Source: an uncultured Nitrosomonas sp. (GTDB taxonomy: Bacteria > Pseudomonadota > Gammaproteobacteria > Burkholderiales > Nitrosomonadaceae). Taken from it: 57,971 bases of DNA. Shown one piece after another: positions 38,042 through 47,816 of this stretch. Below the pieces are notes generated by a model. The model had not been told where the DNA came from and did no database searches. It saw only the letters and a program-made list of their open reading frames with translations. The translations under genes were made by a program, and so were the position numbers. Within the stretch, counting starts at the first letter, position 1. Every line of letters begins with the position of its first letter. The DNA is taken from the NCBI RefSeq assembly GCF_902826915.1, contig NZ_CADEGP010000009.1, positions 1-57,971 of the forward strand, read 5' to 3'.

Positions 38042-39214
38042 TTATTCTTTTGCACCAAATATCATGCGACGGGCAATAAAACGTTTAAGTGGCGGTACAC
38101 AATCTAAAGTACTTAAACCGAGTCCACAAGCTTGACTGAGTATTTTGCTATCATTAGAAAATAACTTGACCAGAGTGTCAGTGAAGGTTCTAACAACGTT
38201 ACTGTCCTTTCGTCTTCGTTGAAGGTATTTGGATAACATGGTGGGTGTGCCGAGTTCTTGAGATATATTTTTCGCGTGAATGATTTCACATGCCAATTCA
38301 TAGGCATCTCTCAGACCTAGATTAAACCCCTGTCCTGCAACCGGATGTAAAGTCTGTGCTGCATTGCCGATGAGCGCGATTCTTTGAGATACGGTGGATG
38401 TGGCATACTTAAGCGCTAATGGAAATGCTGATCTTTTTCCCGCGCCGATAAATTTTCCGAGCCTGTCGCCAAAATGTTGGTGCAACTGGAACAGAAAAGA
38501 CTTGTCATTCAGTTCAGTAATTTCTTTTACAATATCTGGAGCTACGGTCCATACCAGAGAAAAATCCTGATCATTTGGAAGTAGTGCAACAGGTCCATCT
38601 GAAGTAAAGCGTTCATAAGCGATACCTGTTTGTTTTTGTTCAGCTTTAATATTTGCCACTACAGCCCACTGTTGATAATCATATGATCGATAATTGATGT
38701 CGGGTATTTGCTTGATCAGTTGACCGCCATCAGCTAAGACAAGAAGCTTAGCGGTTATTTGCTTTGGTTTTCCGTGTTGGTCAAAAAATACATTACCCGA
38801 GTTTTCAGTAGTATCGATTCGGGTAACTAAAGCGCCCGTAATATAATTGGATTGTGAGGTAGTCAATTGCGCATGCATGGCACTAAAAAGATCATGATAA
38901 TTCACTACATAACCTAATGCAGGAACACCGGCATCCTGAGATTCCAAAATAGTGCGCCCAAAGCTGCCGCGATTAGAAATATGAATCGTTTGAATCGGAG
39001 TGTTTTTTATTAACCTGTTCCATACTTCTAGGCGCTGCAATATCAGATAACTGCCATGTGATAATGCCAATGGGCGCGGGTCTTCGTCTTTCTCTGGTAA
39101 CCCGCGAGCTTCAAGAAGTAGACTCGATACTCCACTATCGCGTAGGCCAAGAGCTAATGCCATGCCTACCGGGCCACCACCCACAATAACGATGTCATAA
39201 TGATCAATGATCAT
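38042..39214 (-). CDS. ubiH: UbiH/COQ6-family FAD monooxygenase
   Basis: Flavin hydroxylase of ubiquinone synthesis. The 390 residues have the FAD-binding GGGPVGMALALGLRDSG, the middle DG-like motif (LLVLADGGQ) and the GD-like motif in RIALIGNAAQTLHPVAGQGF followed by NLGLRDAYEL. The usual GD in the last motif is GN here. The family includes UbiH, UbiF, UbiI and UbiM, which hydroxylate different ring positions; the sequence does not settle which, so ubiH is a best guess. Confidence 0.85.
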   Translation of the reverse strand: MIIDHYDIVIVGGGPVGMALALGLRDSGVSSLLLEARGLPEKDEDPRPLALSHGSYLILQRLEVWNRLIKNTPIQTIHISNRGSFGRTILESQDAGVPALGYVVNYHDLFSAMHAQLTTSQSNYITGALVTRIDTTENSGNVFFDQHGKPKQITAKLLVLADGGQLIKQIPDINYRSYDYQQWAVVANIKAEQKQTGIAYERFTSDGPVALLPNDQDFSLVWTVAPDIVKEITELNDKSFLFQLHQHFGDRLGKFIGAGKRSAFPLALKYATSTVSQRIALIGNAAQTLHPVAGQGFNLGLRDAYELACEIIHAKNISQELGTPTMLSKYLQRRRKDSNVVRTFTDTLVKLFSNDSKILSQACGLGLSTLDCVPPLKRFIARRMIFGAKE

Positions 39215-39571
39215 AAAATTAATTTTTTGAATGGTTATTGGAGTAAGAACTTTAGCTTATTAACTATAATCACATAATCTGCCAAGATGCCAACGTTAAA
39301 ACATTCCAATTGATATAGTGGCTTGAATGAGATTCTTTTTGTATTGAGAGCAGTACTTAATAACAGCTTTTGCAAGAATAGCATACTGCACATGGTCTTG
39401 AAATGTAATTGGCATGAGAATTCAAGGCGAGACAGCGGTAAAAGAATTATTTAAATTGTATAATTCTGTCATTCGACCAATAAATACGAAACCGATAAGT
39501 TGATTAGGGTTCAAGTGGGATTATTAGAATTATCTGTGTGAATATCATTGAATTATCAGGGAGAATTTTTC
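39215..39571. other. Intergenic region between ubiH and the ankyrin gene
   Basis: About 357 AT-rich bases between divergent genes. It should hold both promoters, but no clear sigma-70 pair, repeat or RNA gene was recognised. Confidence 0.6.
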
Positions 39572-40321
39572 ATGCCAAGATTTTTTATCAAAGAATTTTT
39601 ACCAGGAATAGTGTTTTTATTTGCCTCTCAAGCTTTCAATGCTTGGTCAGCGGTTATTGATAGTGAATTGATCGCTGCTGCAGAGAGAGGAAATTTTTCT
39701 TTGGTTAAGAATATTCTTGATAATCAACAGATAAATTCGCAAGAATTGAGTGCGGCTTTTCTAGCTGCAGTTAATAAAGGAAATTCTGCTATCGTTGAAC
39801 AATTCCTGCAAGCTGGTGTGGATGCGAATTTAAGAGCAGAGGATGGTTTGTCGGCTTTGATGAGAGCTTCCCGGGATGGTCGTGAACAGGTTGTTGAAAT
39901 TTTACTGAGAGCCGGTGCTGATGTAAATGCTGTTTCTAAAGGAGATGGCACGGCTTTAATCTTAGCTGCTGAGAAAGACAGAAGGAAGGTGATTACTTTG
40001 TTGTTAGATGCCCATGCTGACGTAAATGCTAAACGAGACGATGGTATGACAGCTCTCATGCTGGCTGCACGAGAGGGGCATCAACAAACCATTGAAAATT
40101 TGGTTAATGCAAAAGCCGAAGTAAATTATCAGTTGGAAAATGGAGCTACCGCGCTAATGCTTGCGGCCCAACATGGTAATTTGAGAGCAGTTTATTCATT
40201 GATTGCAGCAAATGCCAATCTGGATCTTAAAGCTAGCAATGGAATGACTGCATTGATGCTTGCTAGTCACTATCGTTATCGGGAGATTGTTGAATTGTTA
40301 AGAAAATCTGGTGCTAATTAG
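39572..40321 (+). CDS. Exported ankyrin-repeat protein
   Basis: ATG 39572 follows AGGGAGAA and gives a signal peptide (MPRFFIKEFLPGIVFLFASQ, cleaved near AWSA). The frame is open for eight more codons upstream, which would bury the signal. The 249-residue product has about seven ankyrin repeats, with copies of DGMTALMLAAREGHQQ and NGATALMLAAQHGNLRA. It is a periplasmic protein-interaction module with unknown partner. A Sel1-repeat lipoprotein follows 84 bp later. Confidence 0.85.
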   Translation: MPRFFIKEFLPGIVFLFASQAFNAWSAVIDSELIAAAERGNFSLVKNILDNQQINSQELSAAFLAAVNKGNSAIVEQFLQAGVDANLRAEDGLSALMRASRDGREQVVEILLRAGADVNAVSKGDGTALILAAEKDRRKVITLLLDAHADVNAKRDDGMTALMLAAREGHQQTIENLVNAKAEVNYQLENGATALMLAAQHGNLRAVYSLIAANANLDLKASNGMTALMLASHYRYREIVELLRKSGAN

Positions 40322-40405
40322 TAAATATCAATCACAACTTCTAATCGAGTTTGCTATAGTGTATTTACTTATATCGTTTCATTTGAGAAATAAAGGAAAT
40401 TATAA

Positions 40406-41080
40406 ATGAAAGTTTTTGCTGTTTTATTATTTGCTATAGTAGTTTTATTACTTCAAGGTTGCGGCGAAGAAACAAAAAATGATAAATCAGAAAGTAGCTC
40501 AATACCAAACCCCATGAGCGAAATCACCAGGATGGGTGAGATCCCGTCATTTATGAGTGAAGGCTTGACGGAAGAAGAAAAAGCTGCGCTGAAGGAACAA
40601 ATTATGCCGGCAGGTATAGACGATGAAAATTTTGCCGAGGAAAAATTTAAGGCGCTCATGGAAGATGCGAGAGCTGGAGATCCGGTTGCTCAGAATGGTT
40701 TAGGTGTGATGTATTATACCGGTGATGCTGTTTCCAAGACAGTTTCTGGTCAAGTGTTGAATACCGACCCGGAGCTTGCAGCCGGATGGTTTTACCGCGC
40801 AGCAGAGCAGGGCTATGCCGATGCACAATTCAATTTAGGGCTCATGTATGCAAATGGCGAAGGTGTGCCTCAAGATATGGAGCAAGCTGTTGAGTTATTC
40901 AAGAAAGCTGCCGAACAAGGACATGTAGATGCACAAAATAATTTAGGTGCCATGTATTTTACTGGTGAAGGCGTAGCGAGAGATGAAAAGGAAGCTATCG
41001 AGTGGTTTGAGAAAGCAGCCGCACAGGGAAACGAAGATGCGCGAATCAACTTGGATGCTATAAAATCATCTGCCAAGTGA
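40406..41080 (+). CDS. Sel1-repeat (TPR-like) lipoprotein
   Basis: The 224-residue protein begins with a lipoprotein signal, MKVFAVLLFAIVVLLLQGCG, with lipidated Cys19. After a low-complexity segment it has three Sel1-like repeats (about 92-220), such as AQFNLGLMYANGEGVPQDME and AQNNLGAMYFTGEGVARDEK. The first repeat contains an insertion (VSGQVLNTDP). Sel1 proteins are scaffolds in the envelope; partner unknown. AAAGGAAA precedes the start. Confidence 0.85.
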   Translation: MKVFAVLLFAIVVLLLQGCGEETKNDKSESSSIPNPMSEITRMGEIPSFMSEGLTEEEKAALKEQIMPAGIDDENFAEEKFKALMEDARAGDPVAQNGLGVMYYTGDAVSKTVSGQVLNTDPELAAGWFYRAAEQGYADAQFNLGLMYANGEGVPQDMEQAVELFKKAAEQGHVDAQNNLGAMYFTGEGVARDEKEAIEWFEKAAAQGNEDARINLDAIKSSAK

Positions 41081-41091
41081 TTAGTTGTTGC

Positions 41092-41125
41092 TATAGTAGT
41101 TCAGGTAGGGGTCTGAACTACTATA
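41092..41125. terminator. Perfect 13-bp inverted repeat between convergent genes
   Basis: TATAGTAGTTCAG (41092-41104) pairs exactly with CTGAACTACTATA (41113-41125) across an 8-base loop. It lies between the Sel1 and aldolase stop codons and should fold from either transcript. No T-run follows on either strand, so it may stop RNA decay or act with Rho rather than be an intrinsic terminator. Confidence 0.6.
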
Positions 41126-41129
41126 CCGC

Positions 41130-42179
41130 TCAAGCTATCGTTACTTCATGTGATAAATATACGTCTTGGATTGCGTTGAGCAACTTGATGCCTTCGGCAA
41201 CAGGTTTCTGGAATGCCTTGCGTCCGGATATGAGCCCCATGCCCCCAGCGCGTTTGTTAATTACAGCAGTTCGAACGGCTTGATGCAAATCATCACTACC
41301 CGATTCGCCACCTGAATTGATCATACCGATCCGTCCCATGTAACAATTAGCCACTTGGTATCGTACAAGATCAATCGGATGGTCTGTTGTTAGTTCGCTA
41401 TATACTTTAGAGTGAGTTTTTCCGAATTTTATTGCGTTATACCCTCCATTATTGGTAGCCATTTTCTGTTTAACGATGTCTGCGCCAATGGTGACTGCCA
41501 GATGATTCGCTTGACCGGTTAAATCGGCGCTCTCATGGTAATCTTTGTCTGCAACTTTAAATGCGCTATTGCGTGTGTATGCCCATAGTATAGTGGCCAT
41601 GCCCAGATCATGTGCATGTTCAAATGCTGCAGAAACCTCTCGTATTTGGCGACGCGATTCATCCGAGCCGTAAAAAATAGTCGCACCTACAGCACAAGCT
41701 CCCATGTTGAAGGCCTGGTTAACACTAGCAAACATTGTCTGATCAAATTTATTAGGATAAGTCAGTAATTCATTATGGTTGATTTTGAGAATCATGGGGA
41801 TTTTGTGCGCATATTGGCGTGACACAATTGCCAATACCCCCAGGGTGGAAGCAACGCCATTGCAACCGCCTTCAATAGCAAGCTCTACGATATTTTTGGG
41901 ATCAAAGAACATTGGATTAGGCGCAAATGATGCACCCGCTGAATGTTCGACCCCTTGATCTACGGGCAATAATGATAAATAGCCTGTGCTGGATAAACGT
42001 CCGTGACAATAAAGTGCCTGAAGATTGCGCAAAACATTCGGCTTGCGATTGCTCAATAACATTACACGATCGACAAAATCGGAACCTGGCAGTTGCAAAT
42101 TATCTTTAGGTATCGTATTGCAAACATGGTTGAGAAGTAATTCGCTTTCGTTGCCCAGAATTGCAGTAATATTTGTCAT
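41130..42179 (-). CDS. Class I fructose-bisphosphate aldolase (DhnA/FbaB type)
   Basis: Class I Schiff-base aldolase that cleaves or forms fructose-1,6-bisphosphate. The 349 residues contain [42 protein letters not shown] and [12 protein letters not shown], in which the lysine is likely the Schiff-base residue, and [13 protein letters not shown]. The family is also called FbaB. In an autotroph it could serve the Calvin cycle and gluconeogenesis; that is inference. GGAATAAG precedes the start. Confidence 0.93.
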   Translation of the reverse strand: MTNITAILGNESELLLNHVCNTIPKDNLQLPGSDFVDRVMLLSNRKPNVLRNLQALYCHGRLSSTGYLSLLPVDQGVEHSAGASFAPNPMFFDPKNIVELAIEGGCNGVASTLGVLAIVSRQYAHKIPMILKINHNELLTYPNKFDQTMFASVNQAFNMGACAVGATIFYGSDESRRQIREVSAAFEHAHDLGMATILWAYTRNSAFKVADKDYHESADLTGQANHLAVTIGADIVKQKMATNNGGYNAIKFGKTHSKVYSELTTDHPIDLVRYQVANCYMGRIGMINSGGESGSDDLHQAVRTAVINKRAGGMGLISGRKAFQKPVAEGIKLLNAIQDVYLSHEVTIA

Positions 42180-42654
42180 TCTTATTCCTTTGAGGTATAG
42201 GGTGTTAAGTTTTTAATTCAATCTGATACTCTATAGTGTAGTCATCATTTTTGAGAAATAAGTATTTTCTTTGTTCCATGTTGCATAATCATAAGATTTA
42301 CATAACGATTATGTGATTCTTCGAGTCGTTTTTGAGTAACTCTGAGATACTGATAATGAGCTTATAATTTCTGCTCGAAGATCCGTAATCCATTGAGTGG
42401 CTTGAATTCTCTGCATCTAATATCACCGTTTTCTCCTCTATGTTTGCTGTTATTAAGTTTTGGAGGCTACCTACAGCTAGCTTTTCGAATATTGGATGGA
42501 TTTTGCATTATATTCAGAGGAAATACCGCCGCTATGTATATGGAACAAATTATTGTAAATTGTAACATACTAATTTTATGATATAAAATATAGTAAATGC
42601 CCAATGAAGTTCCAAGTAAAGTAAATAAATAGTGTTATCGCAGATAAACTAAAT
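42180..42654. other. Intergenic region between the aldolase gene and comEC
   Basis: About 475 bases, strongly AT-rich toward the right. It should contain the aldolase promoter (minus strand) and the comEC promoter. A 62-codon open frame (42393-42581) has no Shine-Dalgarno and a hydrophobic, low-complexity product, and is not accepted. Confidence 0.6.
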
Positions 42655-45060
42655 TTGAAGAATGCTTGCGTGAGATTAAATATCCTAGCGTTTGTTTTTG
42701 GCGTTGGTTGGCTGCAGTACCGAACCGTACTGCCAGAAGTAGAATGGATTGGGTTGTTGTTGTCAATGGCAATTGCAGCTGGGCTGTTTGGGTTTTTCCG
42801 AGCGGCAATTCATATTGTAATAAGCAGAATCTTGTTGGGAATTGTTTTTCTCGTGTTTGGGTTTTGTTGGGCGGCGATTTTAGCGCACTGGCGTTTGAGC
42901 GATTCTCTGCCTCGTATCTGGGAGCGTAAGGCCATACAAATAGTCGGTGTGATAGCTAATGTGCCGCAAGAAAATGATCGAAGTGTGCGTTTTCAGCTTG
43001 ACGTCGAGCATGTGAATACTGAGGGTGCGATCGTGCCCAAGCGGATTGCATTGTCTTGGTATAAAGTGCGACAGTCGGGAGCCAATCAAGCAGTATTACC
43101 TAAGGTTAGTGCAGGTGAGCGTTGGCAACTAACAGTGCATTTGAAGCGGCCACATGGCAATCAAAATCCGCATAGTTTCGATTTTGAAAGATGGGCATTG
43201 GAGCGCAATATCCGTGCAACTGGATATGTGCGTGTATCGCCTGAGAATCAACGCCTGCAACCGATGGTTCAACGTCCTGTATATTGGATAGCGCATATTC
43301 GCGAAGGAATTCAACATCGTTTTGCTGCAAGCTTAGCAAATCAAACTTATTTAGGAATATTGCAAACGTTGGCAACAGGTGATCAGAATGCAATTCCCCG
43401 TGATCAATGGCAAGTTTTTACGCGTACTGGAACTAACCATCTCATGGCGATTTCCGGTTTGCATATCACGATGATCTCGAGCATAGTATTTGCAGTGGTA
43501 TATTGGTTGTGGCGCTGTAATATTTATCTGACATTACGTGTTCCGGCACGGCGTGCTGCTGTGATGGCTGGATTAATTGTGGCTTTTAGCTATGCTGTGC
43601 TTTCAGGTTTTGCAATTCCGGCACAGCGGGCGTTTTATATGCTGGCGGTAGTGGCGATTGTGTTATGGATGGGGCGTCAGACACCGGCAACTACAGTGTT
43701 GGCATGGGCGTTGCTTGGAGTGATATTATTAGATCCATGGGCAATTCTAGCTCCTGGATTCTGGTTATCTTTTGGCGCAGTTGCCGTCATAATGCTACTA
43801 ACTGTTGGCCGGACCGGAAAAATACATTGGCTCAGTGGTTGGTTGCGGATTCAGTGGGCTATTACGCTGGCTTTAATTCCTTTATTGCTGGTGCTATTTC
43901 AACAGATATCCTTAGTATCGCCGATCGCTAATGCCATCGCCATTCCCCTGATAAGTCTTATAGTAGTTCCGCTAACATTGTTAGCAACCATACCTGCATT
44001 CGATTTTATGTTACCGTTCATCCATGATGTGTTAAGTGTCATCATGGCAATGCTGCAGTCACTAAGCAATTTGCCGCATGCGGTATGGCAGCAACACTTT
44101 CCACCAATATGGACAATAAGTGTAGCTACTATTGGAATTCTGTGGATGCTGTTGCCGGGAAGCTTGGGGATGGGCTTTTTTTCTGGTTTTCCAGCACGTT
44201 GGTTGGGTATGGTTGCAGTTCTGTCCATGTTTTTGGTTAAGTTGGATCAACCAAAAACCGGGGATTTGTGGCTGACTGTGCTTGATGTTGGTCAAGGGCT
44301 TGCGGTCGTAGCACGTACCGAGCATCATGCATTATTATTTGACACGGGCCCTGGATTCGGTGAAACCGATAGTGGTAGTCGCATTATTGTGCCCTTTCTA
44401 CGTGGAGAAGGAATTAGCAGACTTGATGCTATGGTCGTGTCGCATGCTGATTCGGATCATAGTGGCGGTGCACTATCAGTGTTGAATGAGATACCGGTTA
44501 TGCAGTTGTGGTCATCACTAGACGATCGACATCCCATAGCGCAGGCAGCAATCTTAAAGGACCAGTGCCGCGCGGGACAGACCTGGCAATGGGACGAAGT
44601 GCATTTTGAATTGCTGCATCCATTAGAGCGGGATTATTTGAACTCAAAACGGAGTACCAACGCAAGAAGTTGTGTATTAAAAATTACATCAGCTCATGGC
44701 AGTGTATTATTGCCGGCTGATATTGAAAGGAAAGACGAGTTGGCATTGCTAGCTCGCTCCAGTGATAAGCTTCCTGCAACAGTATTGATTGCACCGCATC
44801 ATGGCAGCCACACTTCATCAACCGATGCTTTTATACAAGAAATAAATCCTGCTCTAACAATTTTCACGGTTGGTTATCTTAATCGTTATAGTCATCCGCG
44901 CGAAACTGTAACCTCGCGTTATCATAATTCGAGTAGTCAGTTGATGCGTAGCGATAACGATGGTGCTATTTTGATACGTTTTGAAAATAATAATTGGTCT
45001 GTCAAGAGCTGGAGAAAATTAAATCGGCGCTATTGGCATGGTAGTTCTGAACTGAATTAA
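42655..45060 (+). CDS. comEC: DNA uptake channel ComEC/Rec2
   Basis: ComEC carries single-stranded DNA across the inner membrane during natural transformation. The 801-residue protein shows all parts: an N-terminal hydrophobic and OB-like DUF4131 region (about 1-200), the competence membrane domain (RTGTNHLMAISGLHITMIS, about 230-500), and a C-terminal metallo-beta-lactamase-like domain (LDVGQGLAVVART, VSHADSDHSGGALSVL, LIAPHHGSHTSS). The start is a TTG without a strong Shine-Dalgarno; GTG 42670 is an alternative. Whether the cell is competent depends on genes elsewhere. Confidence 0.93.
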   Translation: MKNACVRLNILAFVFGVGWLQYRTVLPEVEWIGLLLSMAIAAGLFGFFRAAIHIVISRILLGIVFLVFGFCWAAILAHWRLSDSLPRIWERKAIQIVGVIANVPQENDRSVRFQLDVEHVNTEGAIVPKRIALSWYKVRQSGANQAVLPKVSAGERWQLTVHLKRPHGNQNPHSFDFERWALERNIRATGYVRVSPENQRLQPMVQRPVYWIAHIREGIQHRFAASLANQTYLGILQTLATGDQNAIPRDQWQVFTRTGTNHLMAISGLHITMISSIVFAVVYWLWRCNIYLTLRVPARRAAVMAGLIVAFSYAVLSGFAIPAQRAFYMLAVVAIVLWMGRQTPATTVLAWALLGVILLDPWAILAPGFWLSFGAVAVIMLLTVGRTGKIHWLSGWLRIQWAITLALIPLLLVLFQQISLVSPIANAIAIPLISLIVVPLTLLATIPAFDFMLPFIHDVLSVIMAMLQSLSNLPHAVWQQHFPPIWTISVATIGILWMLLPGSLGMGFFSGFPARWLGMVAVLSMFLVKLDQPKTGDLWLTVLDVGQGLAVVARTEHHALLFDTGPGFGETDSGSRIIVPFLRGEGISRLDAMVVSHADSDHSGGALSVLNEIPVMQLWSSLDDRHPIAQAAILKDQCRAGQTWQWDEVHFELLHPLERDYLNSKRSTNARSCVLKITSAHGSVLLPADIERKDELALLARSSDKLPATVLIAPHHGSHTSSTDAFIQEINPALTIFTVGYLNRYSHPRETVTSRYHNSSSQLMRSDNDGAILIRFENNNWSVKSWRKLNRRYWHGSSELN

Positions 45061-45119
45061 ACTTGCAATAACTCCTTCAGCATGGAGCAACTTCCTGCAT
45101 ATTACACTGAGTTATCCAG

Positions 45120-46592
45120 CTAAGACAAGCTGGTATTGATTAAGGGTATTGGTATGGCACTTCCAGTTGCTGCTGGAAACTCGATTGTGCTGAAAGCCAC
45201 AGTAAATGTAGTCCCTACTCCTGGCTCACTGGTAACCTTAATTTTTAATTGATTATTTTCTGCCGCGATCTTAACGATGGATAAACCAATCCCACTAGAT
45301 GCCTTGTTATGAAGTGCTGCTCTAGGAGAATAAAAATATTCGTTGAATATATTGGGCAAATCTTTCTCTTCGATACCAATGCCATGGTCGGTGATGGTAA
45401 TGTTAGCACGAAAATTATTGCGATCTACTTTAGATGAGATTTCAACGCTAGTATTTTCGTGCGAATAGGTGATCGCATTGGTGATGATATTTTCTATAAG
45501 TATTTCTAATTGATCAGGGATTACTTTGCAAATAAAATTCTCAATGGATAAATTGAGTGCAACATTCTTAGAACTAGCGACCGGGGTCAGTTTTTCAATA
45601 CATTTTTGTAAGGCAGATTGAATTTCAACATACTCGAAAACTGCAGTGTCAAGACAAGTATCTTTCAAACGCTCCAGTCGGAGTAGATCAAGTATTAGGC
45701 TAGACATATTTTTTGCCCGGTGATCAATCTGCTCTAGTGCAGTACTTATCTCAAGTGTTGTTTCACCCAAATAACCTTCTTTGATTAAGTTTATTTTGCT
45801 GCGAATAGCATCAAGCGGGGATTTAAGTTGATGCGTGATCAATAGCGCATATTGATCTTTCTCGACTTGTGCTTGGTTGATTTTCCTGTATGCATCGAGA
45901 AGATGGTGCTCATGTGCGCGAACGATTAGAGAAAGCCTTGAAACAACATACCAAACGACAAAAAAAAGTATATCAAGGAAAAACATCCATATCAAAGCGC
46001 CATCTTTGCGAGCACTTTCAGACAAAAATTGATTGTTTATTAGTGTAGAAAGCGGTGCTTGAGTGATTAGAAAGTTATCAATCATGATTACGATCGAATC
46101 CATGAAGCAGACCAAAATTGTTACATACAGGCTTTCACGGGTAGAAAAAAAGATACAGGCAAGAGCAATATGGAGTACGTAGAAAAAAGAAATTGGCGTG
46201 GAAGTACTGCCAATATAATGCACGACGACTGACAAGCAGATCAGGTCAACAATAATCTGAATCCATAAATTAGTCGAAGGCGAGTTATATTTTCCTGGCT
46301 TGCAATGATCTAACGCAAAGATGTAAGCAATATTGGCTACAATCAGTACGATGATAATGGCGATCGGCCATTTCTGCTGCTCGCTGATGCCTAATTGCAT
46401 CAGCGCATCTGATGTCGATAGCATCAGGATTTCAAAGAAAACCAGTGTAGCAACCAGTATCCAGCGGAAAGTTATGAACCAACGAATATTGCTGATTAAA
46501 ACATCGTCACTAAGTTTTAATTTATCTCCCTTTATTTCAAGCAATACACTTTGAGTATTCGGCTTGTTCCAGGAGAATTCAGTGCTTGCCAT
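45120..46592 (-). CDS. Membrane sensor histidine kinase
   Basis: A 490-residue kinase. It has an N-terminal region of about six membrane spans (about 35-220) with no large external loop, then a short coiled linker, the dimerisation domain with phospho-acceptor His254 (LITHQLKSPLDAIR) and the ATPase domain with an N box (IENIITNAITYS), G1 box (DHGIGIEE) and G2 box (SSGIGLSIVKIAAEN). The six-span sensor suggests that a membrane or lipid-soluble signal is sensed. It lies 18 bp after its likely partner regulator and is co-transcribed. Confidence 0.92.
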   Translation of the reverse strand: MASTEFSWNKPNTQSVLLEIKGDKLKLSDDVLISNIRWFITFRWILVATLVFFEILMLSTSDALMQLGISEQQKWPIAIIIVLIVANIAYIFALDHCKPGKYNSPSTNLWIQIIVDLICLSVVVHYIGSTSTPISFFYVLHIALACIFFSTRESLYVTILVCFMDSIVIMIDNFLITQAPLSTLINNQFLSESARKDGALIWMFFLDILFFVVWYVVSRLSLIVRAHEHHLLDAYRKINQAQVEKDQYALLITHQLKSPLDAIRSKINLIKEGYLGETTLEISTALEQIDHRAKNMSSLILDLLRLERLKDTCLDTAVFEYVEIQSALQKCIEKLTPVASSKNVALNLSIENFICKVIPDQLEILIENIITNAITYSHENTSVEISSKVDRNNFRANITITDHGIGIEEKDLPNIFNEYFYSPRAALHNKASSGIGLSIVKIAAENNQLKIKVTSEPGVGTTFTVAFSTIEFPAATGSAIPIPLINTSLS

Positions 46593-46610
46593 ATTATTTA
46601 TTGCACAAAA

Positions 46611-47000
46611 TTATGCAGCCTCACCTGCTTTCTTCAAGCGTTCATTAATCGTTGCCATGAGACTGATTGGCTCAACAGGTTTCTCCATAATGCAAACCCA
46701 TTCATGTGAACCATCTTCAAAATATGGTCGAATCATGTCACCTAACGACGTCAGAAAAATAGTCTGAATTTGCGGATATTGCTTGTGAATTTTTGCATAA
46801 GTTGTCAATCCGGCATCCATGGATTCAACCATAACATCCAGAATAGCCAAATCTGGTTTTTTTGTTTCATCTTGTAATGAATCGATAAACTCCTGCATTG
46901 ACAAATAGCTATCTACTTCATATCCATTTTTAAGTAATATGCGTTGAACTGATTCACGAATATCTGAATCGTCGTCAACGTGGGCAATTCTTGGTGGCAT
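46611..47000 (-). CDS. Single-domain response regulator
   Basis: 129 residues forming one REC domain: acidic pair in HVDDDSDIRES, phospho-acceptor Asp55 in LAILDVMVES, Thr/Ser in IFLTSLGD and Lys in CIMEKPVEP. There is no output domain, so it acts through protein contact or phosphotransfer like CheY or Spo0F. It precedes the histidine kinase on the same strand. Confidence 0.92.
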   Translation of the reverse strand: MPPRIAHVDDDSDIRESVQRILLKNGYEVDSYLSMQEFIDSLQDETKKPDLAILDVMVESMDAGLTTYAKIHKQYPQIQTIFLTSLGDMIRPYFEDGSHEWVCIMEKPVEPISLMATINERLKKAGEAA

Positions 47001-47249
47001 AATAATTTATTCTCCTTGCTTAAATTCTGTTTTGGAAACCGCGGCTTAGAAGCAGTTAGAATAAACCGTTCGTTTATCGAGGTTATTGTTTGGTGGATCA
47101 TATCGTAGCACATGTGAATAATGTGTGAAATGTGAATATCGACGATATATCGGAAAAATATAATCTTATTGAAATAATAAGCTTACGAAAGCGCTGAATA
47201 AATTCTCTTTAGCCGGGCCAATTGCACTTATTTTGATGCAAAACAAGGC

Positions 47250-47363
47250 TTAGAAAAATATTTCATGTTCTACAACCAATATAGACCTCACACCGCGCTT
47301 GACGACAAAACGCCAAATGAGTTCTACTTCGATAACCTGCCTGCAATGCAAAATACAGCGTAG
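47250..47363 (+). pseudogene. IS3-family transposase OrfB, C-terminal fragment
   Basis: The frame encodes LEKYFMFYNQYRPHTALDDK and TPNEFYFDNLPAMQNTA then stops. This is the end of an IS3-type DDE integrase (the RPH...LDxxTPxE motif) with the catalytic part missing. Translation would give at most 37 residues. The element must have been truncated on its left by deletion or rearrangement. Confidence 0.8.
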
Positions 47364-47402
47364 GCATTAACGCGAGATTTCCACTTAAGATATGGAAAAA
47401 AC

Positions 47403-47427
47403 TGTCCAATCAAGTGTGGCCACTTCT
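47403..47427 (+). mobile_element. Likely right terminal repeat of the IS3 remnant
   Basis: TGTCCAATCAAGTGTGGCCA and a few more bases lie 39 bp after the transposase stop, where IS3-family elements keep their right inverted repeat. The matching left repeat was not found nearby. Confidence 0.45.
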
Positions 47428-47816
47428 TCGCTTGATTAAAGTGACGGCCTCCAGGAGTTATTTGTTTTGATATTTATAATCAATGGATTATTTTATATTG
47501 ACAATAGATTTTTATATTTCGGGAGAATCAACTCGTTCGTGATTTTATTTATTGGATTTGCAATCTTATATATGATGATAAGAAAGTTTAGAAGTAATTT
47601 GATTTAGTAATTGATTTTTATATGTTAGATTTAGAGATTAAATTTTTAAAATTAAAATGAATGGGGATGTGAATTTAATCTCTTCTAGGGTTAATTCCTT
47701 GCTCCTTGGAGCGGAGTACTTTATTGGACTCTACTTTGAAAACAACAAGCAGGATCGGGAAGATCCCTTCAATGTAACTGATAGCTGAAATCTCATATCA
47801 TTAGGCAGATAAAACT

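Larger units (their letters stand above)
47001..47816. other. Long intergenic region with an IS3-family scar
   Basis: About 816 bases without an intact gene. The middle (47250-47427) is the end of an IS3-family element. The rest (47430-47816) is very AT-rich and shows no recognised gene; it should contain the promoter of the diguanylate cyclase. Confidence 0.65.

Noticed and set aside
42393..42581. 62-codon ORF in the aldolase-comEC gap
   Set aside because: No Shine-Dalgarno, hydrophobic low-complexity product, no recognisable motif.
45069..45115. ATAACTC and GAGTTAT between comEC and the kinase gene as a terminator
   Set aside because: The arms are only 7 bp and more than 30 bases apart with no T-run.
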